Assembly (NCBI RefSeq): GCF_014654205.1
Contig: NZ_BNAW01000005.1
Coordinates: forward strand, 62,001 to 126,000
DNA: 64,000 nt
Direction: 5' to 3'
From: Amycolatopsis bullii
Lineage (GTDB): Bacteria > Actinomycetota > Actinomycetes > Mycobacteriales > Pseudonocardiaceae
Shown here: positions 46,319-55,628 of the stretch, in pieces
Layout of the letters: every line of letters begins with the position of its first letter
How positions within the stretch are numbered: position 1 is the first letter of the stretch
Program-made: the position numbers and the translations under genes
The notes under the pieces: model-generated
Told to the model about the DNA's origin: nothing
The model's input: only the letters and a program-made list of their open reading frames with translations
The model's database searches: none

Positions 46319-47023
46319 TCACCCGCCGAAGGCCGCCAGCGCGTCGGCGCGGGTGTCGAAGACGCGCAGCAAGGTGCCGGTGAGCCCGAGCAGCTCGAAG
46401 GTCCGCCGGTTGTGCACGCCGGCCGCGACGTGCAGGGCCACGGCGTCGTCGGCGGCGGCGTGGGCGAGCCGGACGATCTCGTTCACGCCGGTCGAAGCCA
46501 GGAAGCTCACGCCGGTCAGGTCGAGCACGAGCCGCAGCGGCCGGGCCGCGAGGATCACCGCGATCTCGTCCCGCGTCCGCGCCGTCGTCACCAGGTCGAG
46601 CTCGCCGGTGACCGCGATGACCAGCGTGGCCCGGTCGATCCACGTCGGGACGACCGCGACGTCCGAAGCGCCGGCGGCCGGCGCGTCGGAAAGGTGCAGG
46701 AAGGGCGCCAGTTCACGGCTGCCGAGGACGGGCAGCAGCGCCGGGGTGACTTCGATGCGCAGCGCGAGGTTTTCCCGCGCGCAGGTGAGCGCCAGCTCCT
46801 GCAGCTCCGCCGGCAGTACCCCGTCGCACGAGGTCACCGCGGTCAGCGTGACACCGAGCGCCGCCGGTTCGGGTGACAGCGCCGTCAGCAGCGCGATCCG
46901 CAGCGTCTCGCGCAGCCGGGCGTGCGCCGCGGGGCCGAGCGCTCCGGACATCTCCACCTGCACGATGCCGGCGGTCGTCCGCGCCGGCGGCATCGTGATC
47001 GTCCACGCGGACTCGTCGTCCAT
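46319..47023 (-). CDS. Two-domain STAS protein
   Basis: A 234-residue protein. The C-terminal half (about residues 130-234) is a canonical STAS domain (LVIAVTGELDLVTTARTRDE, LVLDLTGVSFLASTGVNEIV) with the acceptor-like serine/threonine pair in LASTGVN. The N-terminal half (about 5-115) has the same strand-helix pattern (GIVQVEMSGALGPAAHARLR, VTLTAVTSCDGVLPAE) but a degraded acceptor site, so it looks like a second, diverged STAS domain. Start ATG 47023. It may link two partner-switching inputs. Confidence 0.78.
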   Translation of the reverse strand: MDDESAWTITMPPARTTAGIVQVEMSGALGPAAHARLRETLRIALLTALSPEPAALGVTLTAVTSCDGVLPAELQELALTCARENLALRIEVTPALLPVLGSRELAPFLHLSDAPAAGASDVAVVPTWIDRATLVIAVTGELDLVTTARTRDEIAVILAARPLRLVLDLTGVSFLASTGVNEIVRLAHAAADDAVALHVAAGVHNRRTFELLGLTGTLLRVFDTRADALAAFGG

Positions 47024-47085
47024 GCGGCCAGTCTGGCAGCGGCGCGGCCGATCGGCGCGCCGGATCACGCCGACGCGGCGCTGAG

Positions 47086-47235
47086 TCAGTCCGGTGGCTC
47101 GGCCGCGGCGGGCCCCGGTGACGGCGGGTCGTCTGCCATGAACTGCGCCACGTCGACGTCCAGGTCCGGCACCGGGGCCGTGCCCGGAGAGACCGGCGCG
47201 TCGGGGTTGACCTCTTTGGCGTCCTTGTCAGCCAT
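47086..47235 (-). CDS. Small acidic protein of unknown function
   Basis: A 49-residue, proline- and aspartate-rich protein starting MADKDAKEVNPDAP, with a VPDLDVDVAQFMADDPP centre. It looks intrinsically disordered. ATG 47235 follows an AAGGGA ribosome site. I do not recognise it. Confidence 0.5.
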   Translation of the reverse strand: MADKDAKEVNPDAPVSPGTAPVPDLDVDVAQFMADDPPSPGPAAAEPPD

Positions 47236-47428
47236 GTCGGTGATCCCTTCCCGTGAAGTGCGAACCGGCGCCGGGCGACCGCAGGCCAGACCCCGGCTGT
47301 CTGCCTGCCTCCTACCCGGCACCGCACCGCAGAAACCGTGATCGGCGCACACGCAGCGATCGTGGTGGGGCGGTATCCCCCGATCGTGAGCCGCAGAAGC
47401 CGGCCCAGCCGGTGTCCTCGACGGCCGG

Positions 47429-47761
47429 TCAGCCGGCGTTGAAGTTCTGGTCCACTTCGGCGGCCAGTGCGCTCAGCGCCCGGTCGAGAACCGCGCGTAC
47501 CTCTTCGGTGTCGGCGTCGTCGTCGACCTGCGCCCGCAGTTCCGCTTCGCTGGCCCCGGTGCCGTTGTCGGTCACCCGCAGGTCACCCGCCCAGCCGCCG
47601 GTGCGCCACGCCACCCGGCCTTCGTCCGCCCGCAGGTCGACGTCGCGGTCGTCGCCACCCGGCAGCCACGCCTGGGCGCGGGTGGCGTCGGAGGCGGTGT
47701 TGAGCACGATGTCGGCTTCGGCCGTCATCCCCCGGTTGCTGGTCACGGTGCGTGTCGCCAT
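47429..47761 (-). CDS. Hypothetical cytoplasmic protein
   Basis: A 110-residue protein I do not recognise. It is acidic (VDDDADTEEVRAVLDRALSA) with a beta-rich first half (DIVLNTASDATRAQAWLPGG, GRVAWRTGGWAGDLRVTDNG) loosely like a short SRPBCC/START fold. There is no signal peptide or membrane span. AAGGA lies upstream of ATG 47761. It follows the alpha/beta-hydrolase operon by 27 nt in the same direction and may be read through from it. Confidence 0.6.
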   Translation of the reverse strand: MATRTVTSNRGMTAEADIVLNTASDATRAQAWLPGGDDRDVDLRADEGRVAWRTGGWAGDLRVTDNGTGASEAELRAQVDDDADTEEVRAVLDRALSALAAEVDQNFNAG

Positions 47762-47788
47762 TCGGGCACGTTCCTTTCGGGTGCGCGT

Positions 47789-48658
47789 TCATCCTGGCGA
47801 GCGGGTACCCCGGTCTTCCGGGGCTACGCCGCCACCAGCAGGCCGCGCGCACGCAGGATCGAGCAGGCGGGCGAAGAACCCGGTGACCGGCGGCCGGGTC
47901 CCCGCGGCGCTGTGCCCGACGCCGGGCACCACCACCTTCTCCACCACCGATCCGTGCCGAGTCAGGCTTTCCGCGAGCCGGTCGAGCTGCTCCGGGCGGC
48001 TGTGGCCGTGCTCGCCCATGGCCGCCAGGTCGGCGCGGCCGTCGTCGTCGCCGCCGATGACCAGCAGGGCCGGGACCCGGGCGACGGCGGTGGGATCCAC
48101 CGTGATCCCGAACCGCCGGCGGGTGTCGCCGATGCCTTCCGGCCAGGCGAGCGACCTATCGAGCACCGTCACGCCACCGGGGGCACCGACCGCGACGGCC
48201 GTGACGCGGTCCGGGTGCAGGTACAGGAAGCGGTGGGCGAACTGGCCGCCGCCGGAGTGCCCGCACAGCAGCACGGTGCCGACGCGGGCGTTCCACCGGA
48301 ACCGGACCTGCTCGAGGATCTCCAGCAGCACCAGGTCGAACCGGATGCCGTGGGCCTCGAGGCGCTTGTAGCCGTCGACGTCGTCCGGATCGTCGATGCC
48401 GACCGGGAACAGCGGGAAGACCACGATCAGGCGGTGGCGTTCGGCGAAGGGGATGAACCCCTCGCGCAGCTCTCCGACGCTGCGGCCGGTGCCGTGCACG
48501 GCCACCAGGACCGGCAGTTCGGCCTCCGGGGTCCAGCTCGTGGGCACGTAGGCGCAGTAGCTGCAGCGCGGCTCGCCCGGCGCGGCGAAGAAGGGCGTGC
48601 GCTTGGTCAGCAGCCGGCGGCCCGGGTGCGCGGCGGGCAGGTCCGCGACCCGGATCAC
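47789..48658 (-). CDS. Alpha/beta hydrolase (esterase/PHB depolymerase-like)
   Basis: A 289-residue hydrolase. VLVAVHGTGRS forms the oxyanion loop, and the nucleophile serine is in LLCGHSGGGQFAHRF. Acid candidates lie in VIGGDDDGR, and the histidine is in VVPGVGHSAAG. No signal peptide is present, so it is cytoplasmic. Its GTG start overlaps the DUF4387 stop by 4 nt, making it the last gene of the AtuA operon; it probably hydrolyses an ester, lactone or thioester intermediate (inference). Confidence 0.85.
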   Translation of the reverse strand: MIRVADLPAAHPGRRLLTKRTPFFAAPGEPRCSYCAYVPTSWTPEAELPVLVAVHGTGRSVGELREGFIPFAERHRLIVVFPLFPVGIDDPDDVDGYKRLEAHGIRFDLVLLEILEQVRFRWNARVGTVLLCGHSGGGQFAHRFLYLHPDRVTAVAVGAPGGVTVLDRSLAWPEGIGDTRRRFGITVDPTAVARVPALLVIGGDDDGRADLAAMGEHGHSRPEQLDRLAESLTRHGSVVEKVVVPGVGHSAAGTRPPVTGFFARLLDPACARPAGGGVAPEDRGTRSPG

Positions 48659-48978
48659 GCGATGTCCCCGCCGGTCACCGGGACGCGCGCCAGCGGGACG
48701 TGGTGCTGTCCCGCGTGGACGTCGCGGTCCCGGAGCGAGCCCTGGCTCACCGGCCGCGGGAACGAGATCTTCACGACGTTGAGCGAAGGGATCCGGAAGA
48801 TCCGGATGGCGTCTTCCGCGATCCGGTAGAGCCGGGCGATCATCCGCTCGTCCACCAGGTCCGCGGCGAGCCGGTAGCCCTCGGCGTCGCGCATGAACAG
48901 CTCCATGGTGACCCAGAACGGGCCGGCGTTCTTGGAGCGGACCTCGTGGGCGAGATCCGCGAGAGTGGTGTCAGGCAC
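48655..48978 (-). CDS. DUF4387-family protein
   Basis: A 107-residue protein of the DUF4387 family (LADLAHEVRSKNAGPFWVTM, GYRLAADLVDE, SLNVVKISFPRPVSQGS). These proteins nearly always accompany AtuA/DUF1446 proteins and are probably their small subunit. The GTG start overlaps the AtuA-like stop by 8 nt, which fits a stoichiometric complex. Confidence 0.88.
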   Translation of the reverse strand: MPDTTLADLAHEVRSKNAGPFWVTMELFMRDAEGYRLAADLVDERMIARLYRIAEDAIRIFRIPSLNVVKISFPRPVSQGSLRDRDVHAGQHHVPLARVPVTGGDIA

Positions 48979-50347
48979 GGGTTTTCTCCCCCAGCTCGGT
49001 CCGGAACAGCTCGGCGGGATCGGTGCAGTCGACGACGTGGTTCAGCACGAACTCGTACGCCGCGCCGCGCTCGATCTCCGCGGGCGAAAACGGGAAGGCG
49101 AAGCTCGGCAGGTAGTCCATCCCCGGCGTCGGCAGGTGCAGCAGCAGCGGGTTGGCGACCTTGGCGACGGCGGTGGCGGTCGCCTGGTCGGGCGCGTTGA
49201 CCAGCAGCATGACGCCGACCTCGCGCGGCGGCCCGGTCTCGGGCTCGAGCTCGTCCAGCACCGCGTTGTGGCCGTAGAGCCGGAGGTCGAAGGCGTAGTC
49301 GCCGTCCGCCAGGCCGAGCGTCTGCCCCACCCGCTGCGTGATCATCGTGCGCATCAGCCGCGCCCAGGCGTCGAGGTCGGCGAGGATGCCCGGGTCCCGG
49401 ATCGCGGAGAACGACACGGTCTCGTAGCCGGTGATCCGCGCGCCTTCCAGCTTGATCGTGTACTGGTCGGCGACGTGGAACCGCGACCCCTCGACGCGGA
49501 CCCTCCGGTCGTCGATCGCGGTGTACCGCGCGTCCCGGACGTCGAGGGTGCCGGCGGGTTCCCGCATCTCGAACGGGTTCGCGGTCTCGTAGAGCATGTG
49601 GGCGGCCACCGAGAGCGGCGTGCACGACACCGCGGGATCGAGCGGCTCGATGGTGAAGCCGCCGGCGTCGATGGTGGCGAGGACGCCGCCCGCGCGCGGG
49701 TTGCTCGTGCACTGGCCGCCGCACTCGACGATCTTGGCCGCGTGCCAGGTGGGCCCGGCGGGCATCCCCCGCAGGAGCGGGTACGCCGCCGCCACCGCCG
49801 TGTCGGTCGCGCGGCCGGCGAGCACGACCTGGGCGCCCGCCCGCAGCGCGTCGACGATCGGCTCGTGCCCCATCGCCCCGACGATGTGGGTGCAGCTCTC
49901 CAGGGTCTCGGCCCGCAGCTCCCCCAGCGGCGGCAGCGGGTGGATCCGGCCCGCGCCGAGGTGTTCCTTCAGCCCGGCCGCGTCCTGCTCGCTGTAGATC
50001 CGGGCGACCGCCAGGTCCAGGCCCTCCTCGGCCAGCACCTCGGCGGCGATCCCGGCGACCCAGTCGACGCCGCGGTCGGTTCCGCTCGTGCCGCACGAGC
50101 CCACGATCACCGGGATGTCCGCGCCGGCGGCGGCCGTCAGCAGGCTGCGCAGGTCCCGGGCCACCGCCTCGGCGGCCGTCTTGGGCGACGCGGACCCGAG
50201 GTAGTACGGGCCGGAGTCGGTGGAGCCGGCGTCGATGGTGATGACGTCGGCGCCCAGGGCGATGCCGCGCTCGATCGTCGCGTGGTCCCAGCCGGCGCCG
50301 AGCATGCCGCTCGGCGCCAGGACGCGCACTGTGTCCATGTCCCTCAT
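48971..50347 (-). CDS. AtuA-like (DUF1446) protein
   Basis: A 458-residue member of the acyclic-terpene-utilisation AtuA/DUF1446 family (RVLAPSGMLGAGWDHATIER, DVITIDAGSTDSGPYYLG, HIVGAMGHEPIVDALRAGAQ, VVLAGRATDTAVAAAYPLL). The biochemical activity of the family is not established; it is often in hydroxy-acid and acyl-CoA catabolic loci and may be a hydratase or dehydratase. ATG 50347 overlaps the dehydrogenase stop by 4 nt and is preferred over ATG 50338. Its partner is the DUF4387 protein. Confidence 0.88.
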   Translation of the reverse strand: MRDMDTVRVLAPSGMLGAGWDHATIERGIALGADVITIDAGSTDSGPYYLGSASPKTAAEAVARDLRSLLTAAAGADIPVIVGSCGTSGTDRGVDWVAGIAAEVLAEEGLDLAVARIYSEQDAAGLKEHLGAGRIHPLPPLGELRAETLESCTHIVGAMGHEPIVDALRAGAQVVLAGRATDTAVAAAYPLLRGMPAGPTWHAAKIVECGGQCTSNPRAGGVLATIDAGGFTIEPLDPAVSCTPLSVAAHMLYETANPFEMREPAGTLDVRDARYTAIDDRRVRVEGSRFHVADQYTIKLEGARITGYETVSFSAIRDPGILADLDAWARLMRTMITQRVGQTLGLADGDYAFDLRLYGHNAVLDELEPETGPPREVGVMLLVNAPDQATATAVAKVANPLLLHLPTPGMDYLPSFAFPFSPAEIERGAAYEFVLNHVVDCTDPAELFRTELGEKTRA

Positions 50348-51297
50348 TTCTCCGTGTTCACTGCGAACCGCGCCCGTCCCGCGAGGGCGGCGACCAGTTC
50401 CTCCGCGCCGCGCAGGCCCGCGGCGGCACGTGCTTCGGCCGTCTGCCCGGCCAGGTGGGAATAGACGACGATGCCGGGCACGCCGCGCAAAGGGCTGCCG
50501 GCGGATAGCGGCTCGTCGGCCACGACGTCGAGCGCGGCGCCCGCGATCTCGCCCGCCCGCACGGCCGCGACGAGGGCGTCCTCGTCGACGATGGCGCCGC
50601 GTGCGGTGTTGACCAGCAGTGCCGTCGGCTTCATCCGCTCGAACGCCGCTTTGCCCAGCAGGCCACGGGTTCGTTCGGTCAGCGCGGTGTGCACCGAAAC
50701 GTAGTCCGATGTGGACAGCAGCTCGGTCAGCCCGGTGAACCGGACACCGGGCTCCCGCAGCCGCGCGGGGACGTTCGTCGTGCAGACCACGTCCATGCCG
50801 AACGCGCGGGCCAGCGGCACCACGGCCCGCGCCGAGGCGCCGTGGCCGATGAGCCCGAGCGTCGAGCCGCGCAGTTCGCGGCCGTCCTCGCGCGGCCAGT
50901 TCCCTTGCGCCACACCGGAAGCGGACTGCACGAGCCGCCGGGCTCCGGCGAGCAGCAGGCCGATGGTGTACTCGGCGACGGCGTTGGCGTTGACGCCGGG
51001 CAGGTTGCTCACGCTGATCCCGAGCCGGGCCGCCGCGCCGACGTCGACCGAGTCGTAACCCACGCCGGTCCGCACGATGACCCGCAATCGCGGCGCGCGG
51101 GCGAGGACGTCCGCCGTCAGCGGCTCGTTGGCCACCAGTGCCGCGTCGATCCCGGCGAGAGCGGTGGCGAGTTCACCGGGATCGCGACGGCCCGCCAGGG
51201 GCAGGTGCCGGGTCTCCAGCCCGCGTTCGCGCAGGAACAGGTCGACGTCGTCGCCGGGACGCAGGTAGTCCGTGGTGATCAGCACGCGCCCGGTCAC
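50344..51297 (-). CDS. D-2-hydroxyacid dehydrogenase (phosphoglycerate dehydrogenase-like)
   Basis: A 317-residue NAD-dependent dehydrogenase. The Rossmann segment is LGLIGHGASARAVVPLARAFG, in which GHGASA replaces the usual GxGxxG (the last Gly is Ala). VRTGVGYDSVDV and MKPTALLVNTARGAIVDEDAL are typical. The catalytic Arg and Glu are in VNTARGA and DVVADEPL, but the usual catalytic His near the C-terminus appears only in VVYSHLAGQT. GTG 51297 overlaps the MFS stop by 4 nt. It interconverts a 2-hydroxy and a 2-keto acid imported by the MFS protein (inference). Confidence 0.88.
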   Translation of the reverse strand: MTGRVLITTDYLRPGDDVDLFLRERGLETRHLPLAGRRDPGELATALAGIDAALVANEPLTADVLARAPRLRVIVRTGVGYDSVDVGAAARLGISVSNLPGVNANAVAEYTIGLLLAGARRLVQSASGVAQGNWPREDGRELRGSTLGLIGHGASARAVVPLARAFGMDVVCTTNVPARLREPGVRFTGLTELLSTSDYVSVHTALTERTRGLLGKAAFERMKPTALLVNTARGAIVDEDALVAAVRAGEIAGAALDVVADEPLSAGSPLRGVPGIVVYSHLAGQTAEARAAAGLRGAEELVAALAGRARFAVNTEK

Positions 51298-52559
51298 AGC
51301 GCACGGCTCGCGGGCGTCCGGCGCTGCAGGGCACTGACGCGCACGACCGCCAGCACGGCCAGCAGCGCGACGATCGCGACGTGGAGCAGCAGGAGGGGCC
51401 AGCCGGTCAGGTCGACCAAGCCGCCGACCAGGGCCGGTCCCAGGAAGCCACCGCTGACCCAGCCGACGGTGTAGAGCCCGGTGTAGGTCCCCACCACGCG
51501 GTCGGACGGGGCGAGGTTCCACAGGACGACGACCGCGTTGACCAGGAACGAGGACGCCCCCGCGGACGCCACGCAGAGGCCGGCCACGACGCCGGCGGGC
51601 GTCGCCACCACGGTGGCGAACACCGTGCCGGCCGCGAACACCGTCATCCCGGCCGTCATGACCCGGAGCCGGCCGAAGCGTTCGGCGAGCCGGGCCACCG
51701 GGTAGGCGGCCACGATGAAGGCCACCCCGCTGGGCAGCGTGAGGCCGCCCGCTTCGCCGCGGGACAGGCCCAGCACCTCCATGCCGTAGGGCGTGATGAG
51801 CGCCCGGGAGGCGGCCCAGGCGCCGCCGAAGAGCAGGATGGACAGCATGAGCAGCACGCGGCTGCGGTTGCGGTCCCGGACGATGTCGAGCACGGTGTCC
51901 CGCACCCGCGCGGCGGGGGCCGCCCGTTCGCGCTCTTCGTCGAGGGCGGCCCGGTAGGCGGGTGAGCGGCTGTCGCGCACGTTCGCGGCCAGCACGGCGA
52001 GGGACACCACCATCAGGATCGCGGGGATCGCGAACGACAGCTTTGGATGCGTGTCGATCAGGAAGATGCTGATCAGGGCGGCCACCAGGACCGTGAGGCT
52101 CGCCGCGATCTTGACGACCGCGTTGGCCCGGCTTCGCCGCTCGGGCGGGACGAAGTCCGGCAGCAGGGATTCGGCGATGGGCTTGAACGAGTTGGCGACC
52201 AGCGCGTAGCCGAACATCACCAGGATCAGCAGCGGCAGTGTGCCCGCCACGTGCGGGATGAGGAGGAACAGCAGCGCGGCCACGGGCATCCCGGCGAGGA
52301 GGTAGGGCATGCGCCGGCCCCACGACGTGCGTGTGCGGTCCGACCGGTTGCCCATCCACGGCTGGATGAAGATGCCGAGCACGTTGTCCATCCCCATCAG
52401 GAGACCGATCAGCGCGGCGCTGCCGAGGTGTTCGCGGAGCAACGGCGGAACCTGGGAGTCGTAGAGGTTCCACGTCGACTCCTGCGCGAAGACCGCCAGG
52501 GCGACGAAGAACGTGATCCGTCCCGTCCGCGCCCGCTGTGTGCCCGACGTCGTCGTCAT
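51294..52559 (-). CDS. MFS transporter
   Basis: A 421-residue major-facilitator protein with about twelve membrane helices and the loop 2-3 signature GNRSDRTRTSWGRRMPYLL, similar to the sugar/carboxylate (GPH/SLC45-like) branch. It heads a coupled operon with 2-hydroxyacid dehydrogenase, AtuA-like, DUF4387 and hydrolase genes, so it probably imports their substrate. ATG 52559 lies 7 nt from a TANNNT -10 element with no Shine-Dalgarno sequence, supporting a leaderless start; an in-frame TTG at 52568 is less likely. Confidence 0.88.
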   Translation of the reverse strand: MTTTSGTQRARTGRITFFVALAVFAQESTWNLYDSQVPPLLREHLGSAALIGLLMGMDNVLGIFIQPWMGNRSDRTRTSWGRRMPYLLAGMPVAALLFLLIPHVAGTLPLLILVMFGYALVANSFKPIAESLLPDFVPPERRSRANAVVKIAASLTVLVAALISIFLIDTHPKLSFAIPAILMVVSLAVLAANVRDSRSPAYRAALDEERERAAPAARVRDTVLDIVRDRNRSRVLLMLSILLFGGAWAASRALITPYGMEVLGLSRGEAGGLTLPSGVAFIVAAYPVARLAERFGRLRVMTAGMTVFAAGTVFATVVATPAGVVAGLCVASAGASSFLVNAVVVLWNLAPSDRVVGTYTGLYTVGWVSGGFLGPALVGGLVDLTGWPLLLLHVAIVALLAVLAVVRVSALQRRTPASRAL

Positions 52560-52566
52560 GCCCGCC

Positions 52567-52596
52567 AAGCTACTTTTGCTATAGCAAGAACGTCAA
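52567..52596 (-). promoter_or_regulatory. Leaderless promoter of the MFS operon
   Basis: Minus-strand TTGACG (52591-52596), 18-nt spacer, TAGCTT (52567-52572), then 7 nt to the ATG at 52559. This is the standard leaderless layout. The spacer contains a perfect palindrome. Confidence 0.65.
52576..52587. promoter_or_regulatory. GntR operator 1
   Basis: TTGCTATAGCAA, a perfect 12-bp palindrome, lies entirely between the -35 and -10 of the MFS promoter. It is the probable binding site of the divergent GntR/FCD regulator. Confidence 0.65.
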
Positions 52597-52612
52597 GTGT
52601 CGCTTATGTGTT

Positions 52613-52624
52613 TTGCCATGGCAG
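52613..52624. promoter_or_regulatory. GntR operator 2
   Basis: TTGCCATGGCAG is a near-palindrome sharing the TTGC-N4-GCA frame of operator 1, 37 bp away centre to centre. It sits immediately before the -10 of the regulator gene, so it fits autoregulation. Confidence 0.55.
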
Positions 52625-52625
52625 A

Positions 52626-52631
52626 TAGGGT
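52626..52631 (+). promoter_or_regulatory. Candidate -10 for a leaderless regulator mRNA
   Basis: TAGGGT lies exactly 6 nt before the regulator GTG at 52638, the usual spacing for a leaderless transcript beginning at the start codon. The -35 is weak. Confidence 0.5.
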
Positions 52632-52637
52632 GACGCT

Positions 52638-53366
52638 GTGGCAAGTGAGACGTTGAAGGGCCTGACGGCCGACACGCTGGCCGACCGCGCGTACCGCGCC
52701 ATCCGCGACGCGGTCACCACCGGCGAGCTGCGGCCCGGGCAGAAGGTCACCGAGCGCGGGCTCGCCGAGCGGCTGTCGGTGAGCCCGACCCCGGTGCGGG
52801 AGGCCATCCGGCGCCTCGAGCAGGACGGTCTCCTCGAACGGACCGGACCGCGGACCGTCCAGGTCGCCGCGTTCGGGGACGCCGCGATCCAGGACCTCGC
52901 CGAGGTGGAGGTGGCCCTGCGCGGGATGGTGGCGCGCTTCGCCGCGCGGCACGCGTCCCCGGACCGGCTGGACCACCTCGACGCCGTGCTCGACGAAGCC
53001 GACGACCTGCTGATCGTCATCAAGCAGCGGCAGCAGTCGGGGCAGGACGTGACCCGGCACCTGGACCGGCTGCTGGACGCCATGCAGCGCTTCAACGAGG
53101 GCGTCGAATCGTGCGCCCGCAATCCGGTGCTCGTCCGCCTGCTCGGCCAGACGCGGGTGTTCTCCTGGCCGGAACGGCGGGCCAGGCTGCTCGAGCGGAT
53201 CGCCGGGAACGACCGGTTCGGCCTCGACCGCTACGGCAGCCACCGCGCGCTCGTCCGGGCGTTGCGGGCCGGCGACTCGGCGGCGGCCGAGCAACTCGTC
53301 ATCGAGGACGCACGCGGCGGGCTGGGTGATCTGCTCGCCGCACCGGCCGAGGGCACCCCGGCTTGA
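52638..53366 (+). CDS. GntR-family regulator, FCD subfamily
   Basis: A 242-residue regulator. The winged helix (about residues 10-75) includes LAERLSVSPTPVREAIRRLEQDGLLE. The C-terminal FCD helices bind the effector; the FCD metal histidines seem only partly conserved (the GSHRALVRALRAGD segment retains one). It starts at a GTG that lies where the leaderless transcript would begin. It is divergent from the MFS-AtuA operon over 78 bp that hold two related palindromes, so it almost certainly controls that operon and itself. Confidence 0.9.
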   Translation: MASETLKGLTADTLADRAYRAIRDAVTTGELRPGQKVTERGLAERLSVSPTPVREAIRRLEQDGLLERTGPRTVQVAAFGDAAIQDLAEVEVALRGMVARFAARHASPDRLDHLDAVLDEADDLLIVIKQRQQSGQDVTRHLDRLLDAMQRFNEGVESCARNPVLVRLLGQTRVFSWPERRARLLERIAGNDRFGLDRYGSHRALVRALRAGDSAAAEQLVIEDARGGLGDLLAAPAEGTPA

Positions 53367-53411
53367 GGGATGGCGACCGGCTCACCCGGGCCACCGGGCC
53401 GATCGCGGAGG

Positions 53412-54506
<1,095 letters not shown>

Positions 54507-54586
54507 GGGACGCTCCTGTGGTTTCGGCGGGAGCTTCACCCTGATCGCCGCGGAACGTCACGACAAGAGCGCCGCGGGCAACCTAT

Positions 54587-54605
54587 CCTTTCGCCCATGG
54601 AAAGG
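54587..54605. promoter_or_regulatory. Candidate LysR-type binding site
   Basis: Inverted repeat CCTTTC-N7-GAAAGG in the divergent spacer, overlapping a TATCCT -10-like hexamer (54584-54589) and close to the regulator start at 54617. The spacing fits a LysR dyad. Confidence 0.4.
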
Positions 54606-54616
54606 GACGAACCGCG

Positions 54617-55534
54617 GTGACCACCTCGATCGACGACCTCCGCTTCTTCCAGGTCGTCGCCTCCAGCCAGACGCTGACGGCGGCGGCCCGCGAGCTGCAG
54701 TGCTCGCTGCCGGTCGTCAGCAAGCGCCTCAGCGCGCTGGAACGCCGGCTCGACGCGCACCTGGTGCACCGCGGCACGCGCCGGCTCACGCTGACCTCCG
54801 AAGGCGAGTTGTTCGCCACCCGCCTCGAAGAAATCCTCGACCGGGTCCGCGAACTCGAGGACGTCGTCGGCCACCGCTCCGGCGAGCTGCGGGGGTCCAT
54901 TGTGGTCCAGGCCACCCTCGGCCTCGGCCGCGCGCACGTCGCCCCGCTGCTCGGCGAGTTCACCGCCCGGCACCCGCGGGTGAGCGTCCGGCTCCGGACG
55001 TCCGCGCTGCCCCTGCGTCCGCATCGGCACGAGTTCGACCTCGCCGTCCACGTGGGCACGCCACCGGACTCCTCGCTGCGGATGCGCCGGCTGGCGAAGA
55101 ACCGCCGGGTACCGTGCGCGGCACCGTCCTATGTGGACCGACACGGCATGCCCGAGCGGATCGAGGACCTGGCCGGCCACGACTGCATCGTGCTCCGCGA
55201 GAGCGAGGGCGACTTCGCGCTCTGGCGCTTCGGAGACGCCCGCAACCCGCGCCAGGTCCGGGTGCGCGGCCGCCTGTCGAGCAACGACGGCGACACCGTG
55301 ACCGGCTGGGCGCTGCAGGGTCACGGCGTGATCATGCGCTCGGAGTGGCAGGTCCGCCCCCACCTCGAGAGCGGCACCCTGATCCGGGTCCTGCCGGACG
55401 TGCCGACCCCGCCGGCCGACATCCACGCCCTCCGCGCCGACGACACCCACGTACCGCGGCGGGTCAGCGAGCTGATCAAGTACCTGGCCGCGCGGCTGCC
55501 GGACCGCATCGCGGGGCGCCGTTACGGCGAATGA
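54617..55534 (+). CDS. LysR-family transcriptional regulator
   Basis: A 305-residue LysR regulator. The N-terminal HTH is DLRFFQVVASSQTLTAAARE with VVSKRLSALERRL and the helix dimer HRGTRRLTLTSEGELF. A periplasmic-binding-fold effector domain follows (about 95-300), resembling the DmlR/TtuR type that controls malate or tartrate dehydrogenase genes. It starts at GTG 54617. It is divergent from the tartrate-dehydrogenase-like gene, its likely target. Confidence 0.92.
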   Translation: MTTSIDDLRFFQVVASSQTLTAAARELQCSLPVVSKRLSALERRLDAHLVHRGTRRLTLTSEGELFATRLEEILDRVRELEDVVGHRSGELRGSIVVQATLGLGRAHVAPLLGEFTARHPRVSVRLRTSALPLRPHRHEFDLAVHVGTPPDSSLRMRRLAKNRRVPCAAPSYVDRHGMPERIEDLAGHDCIVLRESEGDFALWRFGDARNPRQVRVRGRLSSNDGDTVTGWALQGHGVIMRSEWQVRPHLESGTLIRVLPDVPTPPADIHALRADDTHVPRRVSELIKYLAARLPDRIAGRRYGE

Positions 55535-55628
55535 CCGATTGCGACCGCAGCTCGTTACCGTTTGACTTGGGTGCGCAACGCCACCGCGTGCGGCCAGGCG
55601 GCACGCGTCACGTCCGGGGGGATCGTCC

